NCBI GenBank assembly: GCA_019694455.1
Contig: JAIBBY010000033.1
Span: forward strand, 1 to 53,692
Length of the DNA stretch: 53,692 nt
Source of the DNA: Pirellulales bacterium
GTDB lineage: Bacteria; Planctomycetota; Planctomycetia; Pirellulales; JAEUIK01
Direction of reading: 5' to 3'
Shown: piece after piece, positions 25,021 to 32,093 of the stretch
Numbering within the stretch: position 1 is the stretch's first letter
How the letters are laid out: the number at the start of each line of letters is the position of its first letter
Notes under the pieces: generated by a model
The model's database searches: none
What the model saw: the letters and a program-made list of their open reading frames with translations, nothing else
What the model was told of the DNA's origin: nothing
Program-made: the position numbers and the translations under genes

Positions 25021-26841
25021 ATGCCAAGCATTTCAACAGCACCGCTGCCGCAAGTGAGCCCAATGGAGCATTCGCCGCTATCCAGCGAGCGACTGTCGAT
25101 GCCGGCCCCGTGCGACGCAACTCCACCGCACCTGCTGACCATCGCGTTGGAGGACTATTTTCAGGTGGGGGCGTTTCGCCAATGCATTGAACGCGCACAC
25201 TGGCGACGCTTCGAGAGCCGACTGGAAGCCGCGACCGAACGCCTACTCGCGTTACTCGACCAACATCGGGCGCACGCGACCTTTTTTGTCAGTGGGTGGA
25301 TCGCCGAGACTCGTGCGAATCTGGTTCGCGAGATCGCGCGACGCGGACATGAGATCGCCGCCAGCGGATACGAGCATGCCAGTTTGCGGCAATTGACACG
25401 TCGCGAGTTTGTCGACGACGCTGCCCGTGGGCGCGACGCGGTGGAATCTGCAAGCGGCCGTCGCGCGCTCGGCTTTCGAGTCGCCGATCAGTGGATTCGG
25501 CCTCGCGACGCTTGGGCGCTCGACTCCTTGGCAGAACTGGGATTCGCCTACGATTCCAGCTTGATGCCGCCGTTGTTCGGGCGAATAGATCCGATTCAGC
25601 AGACCATTCACAAGAAGCAGAGCGGCGAGAAGTCGCTGTGGATCGTGCCTGTGGCCACAGCGCCATGGTTGGGTGGACGTTTGCCGATTGGCGGCGGAGG
25701 CTATGCGCGACAGTTGCCGCTGCGGTATTTGAAGCGCGCGCTCAGGGCGTGGCGGCAAACGACCGGCGCGCCCTTGGTGACTTATTTTCACGCCTGGGAA
25801 TTCGACGCGGCGCCGCCTCAGATCGAAGCCGCTTCGCATCTGGCGCGAGCGCGTCACTATCGCAACTTACAGCGAACTCCGGAACTGGTGGCCGAACTCT
25901 TGGGCCAGCACCGTACGATTTCGATCGCGGAACATCTGAGACTCGAAACGCGCGAGCCGGCGGAGCCAAGCAGTGAGGAGGGGCGCAATTCGAGTCCGCA
26001 ACGGGCTGAATTGGCCGTCAACAACGTGCGCAACGCAGGCGCAGCGGCCGAGCCGACGCCGATCACAATCATCGTGCCGTGCTGCAATGAAGAGGCCTCG
26101 TTGAGTTACTTAGCCGTGGCGCTGAGCGAGTTGGAGGCCGATCTTGCGCCGCGCTACGAAGCTCAGTTTGTGCTGGTCGACGACGGCAGCCGCGACGCCA
26201 CCTGGACGCGGATGCTCGATCTGTTTGGCGGTTGGCCAAATGCGCGGCGCCTACGCCATTCCGCAAACCAAGGGGTGAGTGCGGCGATATTGACAGGCAT
26301 ACGCGCTGCGGACACCGAGATAGTGTGCTCGCTTGATTGCGACTGCACCTACGATCCGCGCGGGCTGTGTGAACTTGTGCCGCTTTTAACCGACGATGTG
26401 GCGCTGGTGACAGCTTCGCCATATCATCCGGCCGGTGGTGTGCGGAACGTGCCGGGCTGGCGGCTGGGGTTGTCCAAATGCGCGTCTTGGCTTTATCGAC
26501 GGGCGCTCACGAACAAGCTGCACACTTACACGAGCTGTTTTCGCGTATATCGAAGGAGCGCGGTGCTGGACCTACCGTTGACGGAACCTGGATTCTTGGG
26601 CGTGGCAGAGTTGCTGGCGCTGCTGGATCTGGGGGACGCGCGGATCGTAGAGGCGCCGGCCGTGCTGCACAGTCGGCTATTTGGCCAATCGAAGATGAAA
26701 ACCGCTAGAACCATCACCGCGCACCTGCGTTTGCTTTCTCGAATCTGGCGGCTGCGCATGTCGCGTCGCGCACCTCGCAAGTACACTAATTCTTCTCCGC
26801 AAACCTCCTCTACCTCCTCACCCCCCGCTTTGCATCCATGA
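25021..26841 (+). CDS. Fusion: degenerate XrtA-type polysaccharide deacetylase domain + GT2 domain
   Basis: A 606-residue, two-domain protein. Residues about 37-305 match the exosortase-associated (DUF3473-type) deacetylase along its whole length: EDYFQVGAF, TFFVSGWIAE, RRGHEIA, WALDSLAELGFAYDSSLMP, LPIGGGGYARQLPL and TYFHAWEFD. Several active-site positions differ: the family DVED reads ALED (42-45), the metal-binding SHGxxH reads ASGYEH (114-119), RAPSFS reads RVADQW (153-158) and FHPWE reads FHAWE (256-260). The domain is therefore probably not a working hydrolase. After a linker, residues about 345-575 form a GT2 domain with IIVPCCNEEAS, LVDDGSRD and SLDCDCTYDP, intact and DPM1-like. It ends with an ATGA overlap into the aminotransferase gene. 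Confidence 0.85.
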   Translation: MPSISTAPLPQVSPMEHSPLSSERLSMPAPCDATPPHLLTIALEDYFQVGAFRQCIERAHWRRFESRLEAATERLLALLDQHRAHATFFVSGWIAETRANLVREIARRGHEIAASGYEHASLRQLTRREFVDDAARGRDAVESASGRRALGFRVADQWIRPRDAWALDSLAELGFAYDSSLMPPLFGRIDPIQQTIHKKQSGEKSLWIVPVATAPWLGGRLPIGGGGYARQLPLRYLKRALRAWRQTTGAPLVTYFHAWEFDAAPPQIEAASHLARARHYRNLQRTPELVAELLGQHRTISIAEHLRLETREPAEPSSEEGRNSSPQRAELAVNNVRNAGAAAEPTPITIIVPCCNEEASLSYLAVALSELEADLAPRYEAQFVLVDDGSRDATWTRMLDLFGGWPNARRLRHSANQGVSAAILTGIRAADTEIVCSLDCDCTYDPRGLCELVPLLTDDVALVTASPYHPAGGVRNVPGWRLGLSKCASWLYRRALTNKLHTYTSCFRVYRRSAVLDLPLTEPGFLGVAELLALLDLGDARIVEAPAVLHSRLFGQSKMKTARTITAHLRLLSRIWRLRMSRRAPRKYTNSSPQTSSTSSPPALHP

Positions 26842-28073
26842 ATCCAAAGACCGCCGAACTCGATGTTGTCCTCAGCCTTCCCTCGGATCAAGACGCCACG
26901 GGGCGCACGCTCGGCGAAGAAGAAATTGAACTGGTCGGTCGCGCAATCGCCTCGGGCACGCTGACCAGCACCAAGGGCCCGTACACGAGGCAGTTCGAAG
27001 AGCGCTTCGCGGCGCTTGTCGGCGCGCGCCACGCGGTGGCCTGTGCCTCGGGGACCGCGGCAATTCACACCGCCGTGGCGGCGATCGATCCAAATCCCGG
27101 CGACGAAATCATCACCACCCCGATCACCGATATGGGGGCGCTGACACCAATCTTGTACCAAGGGGCGGTGCCAGTCTTTGCCGACGTCGACCCTCGCTCC
27201 TGCAACGTGACGGCCGAAACGATTCGAGCGCGGCTGAGCGACCGTACTCGGGCGATCGTGGTGACGCACCTTTTCGGCAATCCTTGCGACATGCGGCCCA
27301 TCATGGCGCTGGCGAAGGAGCGCGGTTTACCCGTGATCGAAGATTGCGCGCAGGCCTTTTTGTCGCAGTGCGATGGTCGCTACGTTGGCGTCCTGGGATC
27401 GATCGGCTGTTTTAGCTTGCAGCAAGGCAAGCACATCACAACCGGCGAAGGGGGGCTGGTGGTGACCGACGACGAGCAACTGGCGCGGCGGATGTTTCTG
27501 TTCGTGAACAAGGCGTGGGGCTATGGCGACGCGCAGCCCGACCACTACTTTCTGGCGCTCAATTACCGCATCAGCGAACTGCAAGGCGCGGTGGCGCTGG
27601 CGCAACTCGACAAGTTGGAGGAAGCGGTCGCCAACCGCATGGCGATGGCGGACCTTTTGACCAGCCGGCTAGTGGGCCTCACCGGTGTGGATACGCCCCA
27701 GCCACCAGCGGGCGCCACACACACCTATTGGAAATACTGCCTGACCGTCGACGGCGCGTCGCTGCCAGGGGGCGCCGTGGCGCTGGGCGCGGCGTTGAAG
27801 AAGCGCGGCATCGCCTGCGCGCCGCGCTACATTCAGAAGCCGGCGTTTCAGTGCGCAATTTTTAGCGAGCAGCGCACTTTTGGCGAGAGTCGCTATCCGT
27901 TTTCGATCGCTCGCGACGAGGCGATCGATTATCGCTCCGAACGATTCGCCGGCACATTCCGAGCGCTCGACTCGGTGCTGGTGCTGCCCTGGAACGAGCG
28001 TTACACGGAGGAGCATGTCGAATACATCGCCGCTTCCATTCATTCCGCGGTGGAAGCCATTATTGGCCAGTGA
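26838..28073 (+). CDS. DegT/DnrJ/EryC1/StrS-family PLP sugar aminotransferase (WbpE-like)
   Basis: A 411-residue PLP enzyme. Visible features: ACASGTAAIHTA phosphate-binding turn, VIEDCAQAF with the PLP-ring Asp (D169), CFSLQQGKHITTGEGG with the catalytic Lys (K198), and LNYRISELQGAVALAQL with the family Asn. It should transfer an amino group from glutamate to a keto-sugar nucleotide. Together with the next two genes it forms the aminotransferase/dehydrogenase/acetyltransferase set known from WbpE-WbpB-WbpD, which make a 3-acetamido sugar. The C-terminal half has an insertion-like region (FSEQRTFGESRYPFS) found in glutamine- and ketosugar-type relatives. Start overlaps the previous stop (ATGA). 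Confidence 0.9.
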   Translation: MNPKTAELDVVLSLPSDQDATGRTLGEEEIELVGRAIASGTLTSTKGPYTRQFEERFAALVGARHAVACASGTAAIHTAVAAIDPNPGDEIITTPITDMGALTPILYQGAVPVFADVDPRSCNVTAETIRARLSDRTRAIVVTHLFGNPCDMRPIMALAKERGLPVIEDCAQAFLSQCDGRYVGVLGSIGCFSLQQGKHITTGEGGLVVTDDEQLARRMFLFVNKAWGYGDAQPDHYFLALNYRISELQGAVALAQLDKLEEAVANRMAMADLLTSRLVGLTGVDTPQPPAGATHTYWKYCLTVDGASLPGGAVALGAALKKRGIACAPRYIQKPAFQCAIFSEQRTFGESRYPFSIARDEAIDYRSERFAGTFRALDSVLVLPWNERYTEEHVEYIAASIHSAVEAIIGQ

Positions 28074-28096
28074 GCGGTGCTGACAGGGAGCACAGT

Positions 28097-29137
28097 ATGA
28101 GTTACCGACCCCAATTCGGGCTGATTGGCGCGGGCGCGATCGGCAAGACGTACGTGCAGGCGTTCGCCGCAAGCGAAGAGGCGACGCTAATGGCGGTGGC
28201 CGATGTGGAACTCGACTTCGCCGAGGCGGCCGCCGCCGAGGTGAACGGACGAGGATTCTCTTGTTACCGCGCGATGGCGGAGCAGATGGAGTTGGACGCG
28301 GTGGTGATCTGCACGCCGCCGGTCACGCATCCGGACATCGCTTGCTATTTTTTGCGGCGCGGGGTTCATGTGCTGTGCGAGAAGCCGCTAAGCATCGATG
28401 TGAAGAGCGCGCATCGCATGCGAGCCGTGGCTCGTGAGTCAGGCAGCATGTTAACCATGGCTTCAAAATTTCGCTATGTGCAAGACGTGGTGCGTGCCAA
28501 GGAGCTGGTCGAATCGGGCTACGTCGGCGAGGTGGTGTTGTTCGAGAACGCGTTCACGTCGCGCGTCGACATGTCGCGGCGCTGGAATTCACGTCCCGAG
28601 GTGAGCGGCGGCGGCGTGTTGATCGACAACGGTACGCATTCGGTCGACATCACTCGCTATTTTCTCGGTCCGTTGACGGACATCACCGTGGTGGAAGGGA
28701 AGCGGGTGCAGGGGTTGGCGGTGGAAGACACTGCGCGTATTTTCGTGCGCAATAACAGCGGTGTGCTGGGAAGTATCGACCTGTCTTGGACCATCAACAA
28801 AGAGCTTTCCACGTATCTCAACATCTACGGGTCGGAAGGAACGATCTGCGTGGGATGGAAGGAGTCGAAGTGCCGACGACTCGACGACGCCGAATGGACA
28901 GTATTCGGCAAGGGCTACGACAAGGTGCAGGCGTTCCGCAGTCAGATCGATAACTTCGCTCGGGCCATCTGCGGCGAGGAGTCGCTAGTCATCACTGCCG
29001 ACGACGCGGTGGCCTCGGTAGAGGTGATTCACGCGGCGTATCAAGCGCTGAACAGCCCGCAATGGACATTGGTGCTCAATGGCGTGGGCCAGACCGAAGC
29101 TGACGAACTGGCTACCTTGGCGGCGGAGCCGGCATGA
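28097..29137 (+). CDS. Gfo/Idh/MocA-family oxidoreductase (WbpB-like)
   Basis: A 346-residue NAD(P)-dependent enzyme. The Rossmann fingerprint is FGLIGAGAIGKTYVQAF; CEKPLS (94-99) carries the catalytic Lys of the family; GGGVLIDNGTHSVDI holds the conserved Asp and His. In the WbpB/WlbA pathway this enzyme oxidises C3 of a UDP-sugar uronate, producing the keto-sugar for the aminotransferase. The ATG at 28097 has a GGGAG seven bases upstream and was preferred to a GTG overlapping the upstream stop. Its stop overlaps the acetyltransferase start. The exact sugar is not shown by sequence. Confidence 0.88.
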   Translation: MSYRPQFGLIGAGAIGKTYVQAFAASEEATLMAVADVELDFAEAAAAEVNGRGFSCYRAMAEQMELDAVVICTPPVTHPDIACYFLRRGVHVLCEKPLSIDVKSAHRMRAVARESGSMLTMASKFRYVQDVVRAKELVESGYVGEVVLFENAFTSRVDMSRRWNSRPEVSGGGVLIDNGTHSVDITRYFLGPLTDITVVEGKRVQGLAVEDTARIFVRNNSGVLGSIDLSWTINKELSTYLNIYGSEGTICVGWKESKCRRLDDAEWTVFGKGYDKVQAFRSQIDNFARAICGEESLVITADDAVASVEVIHAAYQALNSPQWTLVLNGVGQTEADELATLAAEPA

Positions 29138-29754
29138 GTGTTCGAGTGCACCCAACGGCAATTGTCGAACCAGGGGTGGAACTGGGACCAGGCACGGCCA
29201 TTTGGGACAACGTGCACATTCGCAGTCCGGCCAGGATCGGCCGCGACTGCATCGTGGGCGAAAAGACCTACATTGCCTACGGTGTGGAAATCGCGGATCG
29301 AGTGAAGATTAACGCCTTTGTGTACATTTGCACGGCGGTAGTCATCGAAACCGGGGTGATGATTTCGGCGGGTGTGTGCTTCACCAACGACCGCTTTCCT
29401 CGGGCATGCACGCCCGACCTGAGTGAACTGCGGACCTCGGCGCCAGACGAGCATACGCGCCCCACTCGGGTGCGGGAGGGGGCCACACTCGGGGCGCGCG
29501 CGGTGATCGGCAGCGACTTGGAGATCGGCCGCTTCGCGATGGTGGGGATGGGGGCCATTGTCACCCGCAGTGTGCCCGATTTTCATTTGGCGCTAGGTCA
29601 GCCCGCGGTCAGCGTGGGCTGCGTGTGCCGTTGCGGCGAGCCTGTGGTCTATTTCAAAGATGCGGCAGGCGACATGGAACGCGTAACGTGCCGCGCGTGT
29701 GGGCGCACATACTCGATCCGCGATCGGCAGGTCACGGAACTGCCGGCGGCCTAA
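29134..29754 (+). CDS. Left-handed beta-helix sugar N-acetyltransferase (WbpD/WlbB-like) with Zn-ribbon tail
   Basis: A 206-residue protein. Hexapeptide repeats run from about residue 5 to 155 (VHPTAIVEPG, IWDNVHIRSPARIG, VGEKTYIAYG, VMISAGVCF, ATLGARAVIG, MVGMGAIV). The loop FTNDRFPRA is typical of acetyltransferases acting on 3-amino sugars. A C-terminal extension carries GCVCRCG (C163, C165, C167) and CRACG (C186, C189), which looks like a small zinc ribbon. It would acetylate the amine made by the aminotransferase two genes upstream. ATGA overlap with the preceding gene; 6 bases separate it from the FAD oxidoreductase. Confidence 0.9.
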   Translation: MSVRVHPTAIVEPGVELGPGTAIWDNVHIRSPARIGRDCIVGEKTYIAYGVEIADRVKINAFVYICTAVVIETGVMISAGVCFTNDRFPRACTPDLSELRTSAPDEHTRPTRVREGATLGARAVIGSDLEIGRFAMVGMGAIVTRSVPDFHLALGQPAVSVGCVCRCGEPVVYFKDAAGDMERVTCRACGRTYSIRDRQVTELPAA

Positions 29755-29760
29755 GCGAGA

Positions 29761-31164
29761 ATGCGAATGATGGCGAACCAACCTCGCTGGGCGATCATTG
29801 GGGGCGGCATGCTGGGCATGACGCTTGCCCACCGGTTGGCGCAGCGCGGAAACCAGGTTTGTTTGTACGAGGCAGCGGACCATTTGGGTGGGCTCGCCAG
29901 CGCCTGGCAACTGGGAGACGTGGTGTGGGACCGCCATTATCACGTTACGCTTATGTCAGACGCACATACGCGCGCTTTGTTGGCCGAACTGGAACTCGAC
30001 AACGAAATTGAATGGGTGGAGACGAGGACCGGGTTCTTTGTCGACGGCCAGATGCACTCGATGTCGAATAGCTGGGAGTTTCTTCGCTTTCCACCACTGG
30101 GATTGATCAGCAAACTACGACTAGCGCTGACAATCATGTACGCGGCGCGCGTACGAGATTGGCGACGGTTAGAGCGGATCGGCGTGGCGGATTGGCTGCG
30201 TCGCTGGTCGGGGCGACGGACGTTCGAGAAGATTTGGCTGCCGCTGTTGCGTGCCAAGTTGGGAGAGAACTATCGCCGGACGAGCGCTGCGTTCATCTGG
30301 GCGACGATCGCGCGGATGTACGCGGCCCGACGCAGCGGATTGAAGAAAGAAATGTTCGGCTACGTGCCGGGGGGCTACGCGCGCATCTTGGCGCGGTTCG
30401 CCGAGCGATTATGCGCCGACGGAGTGGACTTGCGGCTGACTACGACAGTCAGCAGCGTGGAGCAGGCTGGAGAGCAGGTCGTGGTAGTCTCCGAGCGCCA
30501 AGGCACGCCGTGCGCGGAACAATTCGACAACGTAGTATTGACCGTGCCGGCGCCGCAGGTCGCGCGGATGTGTTCACAACTGACGGATGGGGAAAAGGAA
30601 CGATTACGGCGGATCGAGTATCAAGGCATTTTGTGCGCCACGCTGCTGTTGAAGCGCCCATTGTCGCCCTATTACGTGACGAACATCACCGATTCCGAGA
30701 TTCCTTTCACCGCTGTGATCGAAATGGGGGCGCTGGTCGATCGACGTCACTTTGGCGGCGGATCGCTGGTGTACCTGCCAAAGTATCTGTCGGAGAACGA
30801 CGCGACGTTTGGACAGTCAGACGAGCAATTGCGCAGCATGTTCGTCTCGGGCCTCAAGCGGATGTATCCCGACTTGACAGAAGACGAGATATTGGCGTTT
30901 CGCATATCGCGCGTGCGGCGTGTAGTAGCGCTTTCGACTTTGGACTATTCTCGCGACCTGCCGGGGCTCGACACAACGCTGCCGGGGACGCATATTGCCA
31001 GTTCGTTTCAGATCGTGAACGGAACTCTGAATGTCAATGAAACTGTCGGCCTTGCCGAGCAAGCCGCGCGAGACCTTGACCAACGCCACGGAACGCGCCG
31101 CGCGGCGCGGGGAGGCCGCGGAGCGTCTCCTGCCGCTGGCGAGTGTCTCGCTGGATCTCGATAA
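29761..31164 (+). CDS. FAD-dependent oxidoreductase (amine oxidase / protoporphyrinogen oxidase-like fold)
   Basis: A 467-residue flavoprotein. WAIIGGGMLGMTLAHRLAQRGNQVCLYEAADHLGGLAS forms the ADP-binding GxGxxG site and the adjoining GG doublet. The middle part, with LRAKLGENYRRTSAAFIWATI and GYVPGGYARI, and the end, THIASSFQIVNGTLNVNETV, match NAD(P)/FAD-dependent proteins commonly found in exopolysaccharide loci and distantly related to UDP-galactopyranose mutase. The substrate is unknown. The last 30 residues, after the conserved domain, are Arg/Gly-rich and are translated from DNA that also encodes the start of the next gene in another frame. Three ATGs are close together at the start; the first was used. 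Confidence 0.83.
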   Translation: MRMMANQPRWAIIGGGMLGMTLAHRLAQRGNQVCLYEAADHLGGLASAWQLGDVVWDRHYHVTLMSDAHTRALLAELELDNEIEWVETRTGFFVDGQMHSMSNSWEFLRFPPLGLISKLRLALTIMYAARVRDWRRLERIGVADWLRRWSGRRTFEKIWLPLLRAKLGENYRRTSAAFIWATIARMYAARRSGLKKEMFGYVPGGYARILARFAERLCADGVDLRLTTTVSSVEQAGEQVVVVSERQGTPCAEQFDNVVLTVPAPQVARMCSQLTDGEKERLRRIEYQGILCATLLLKRPLSPYYVTNITDSEIPFTAVIEMGALVDRRHFGGGSLVYLPKYLSENDATFGQSDEQLRSMFVSGLKRMYPDLTEDEILAFRISRVRRVVALSTLDYSRDLPGLDTTLPGTHIASSFQIVNGTLNVNETVGLAEQAARDLDQRHGTRRAARGGRGASPAAGECLAGSR

Positions 31165-32089
31165 CGAATGGTCATACCTCAAGACGCACGGCGATGCGGG
31201 TTGGGAGTCGTTTCCAACCTACTTGCCGACGCTCGTGCCGCGCGTGCTCGACTTTCTGGCCGAGCGCCAGCTATCCATCACAATGTTCGTCGTGGGACAA
31301 GACGCGGCGCTCGAGGTGAACCGGCCCTGGCTGCGTGCGCTGGCCGATGCAGGGCACGAGATTGGCAATCATTCGTTCCGGCACGAGCCGTGGCTGCACC
31401 TCTATAGCCAGCATGACATCGAGACCGAACTTGCCCGCGCCGAGGAAACGATTGAGGTGGCGACGGGAGCAACGCCGCGAGGCTTTCGCGGCCCCGGATT
31501 TAGCGTATCGGCCGATGTGATTCGCGTGCTGGCGCGACGCGGCTACGAATACGACTGCTCGACGTTCCCCACGTTTCTGGGGCCCTTGGCGCGCACATAT
31601 TACTTCATGACAACGCGGCTCAGCGTCGAACAGCGGCGCGAGCGCAAACAATTATTCGGAAAATTCAGCGAGGGTCTACGGCCGCTGAAGGGCTATGCTT
31701 GGCGTGTGGGAGATCGACAGTTAGTCGAGATTCCGGTGACAACGTTGCCTGGCGCGCGGACGCCGATCCATCTGAGCTATGTCTTGTATCTGGCGCAGTT
31801 TTCTCGTTTGGCCGCGATGCAGTATTTTCGCGCGGCCGTGAACGCCTGCCGCCTGGCCCGTGTGGAGCCCTCAATCCTGTTGCATCCGCTCGATTTTTTG
31901 GGCTGCGACGACAATACGCGATTGGACTTCTTTCCGGCCATGCGGATGCACAGCACCGACAAGATGCGCGTGGTGAGCGATGCCTTGGCGCTGCTGGCTC
32001 GCTCATTTTCGCTCGTGCCGATGCGCGAACATGCACAGGCGGTACGCGCCCGCCCGCGGCGGCGCATAGTGCCCGTCGAGGCGATGTAG
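31031..32089 (+). CDS. Polysaccharide deacetylase (NodB homology domain), motifs intact
   Basis: A 352-residue protein. NodB motifs: VSLDLDNEW (40-47) with catalytic and metal Asp, GHEIGNHSFRHE (108-119) with the HSxxH metal site, RGFRGPGFSVS (150-160), YEYDCSTFP (172-180), and SILLHPLDFLG (281-291) with the catalytic His. It should remove N- or O-acetyl groups from the polymer or from the acetamido sugar. There is no signal peptide, so it may act on cytoplasmic lipid-linked units. Its first 134 bases overlap the end of the FAD oxidoreductase gene in a different frame; no later ATG lies before the first catalytic motif. It is the intact counterpart of the degenerate deacetylase in the fusion gene. 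Confidence 0.88.
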   Translation: MSMKLSALPSKPRETLTNATERAARRGEAAERLLPLASVSLDLDNEWSYLKTHGDAGWESFPTYLPTLVPRVLDFLAERQLSITMFVVGQDAALEVNRPWLRALADAGHEIGNHSFRHEPWLHLYSQHDIETELARAEETIEVATGATPRGFRGPGFSVSADVIRVLARRGYEYDCSTFPTFLGPLARTYYFMTTRLSVEQRRERKQLFGKFSEGLRPLKGYAWRVGDRQLVEIPVTTLPGARTPIHLSYVLYLAQFSRLAAMQYFRAAVNACRLARVEPSILLHPLDFLGCDDNTRLDFFPAMRMHSTDKMRVVSDALALLARSFSLVPMREHAQAVRARPRRRIVPVEAM

Positions 32090-32093
32090 TCCG

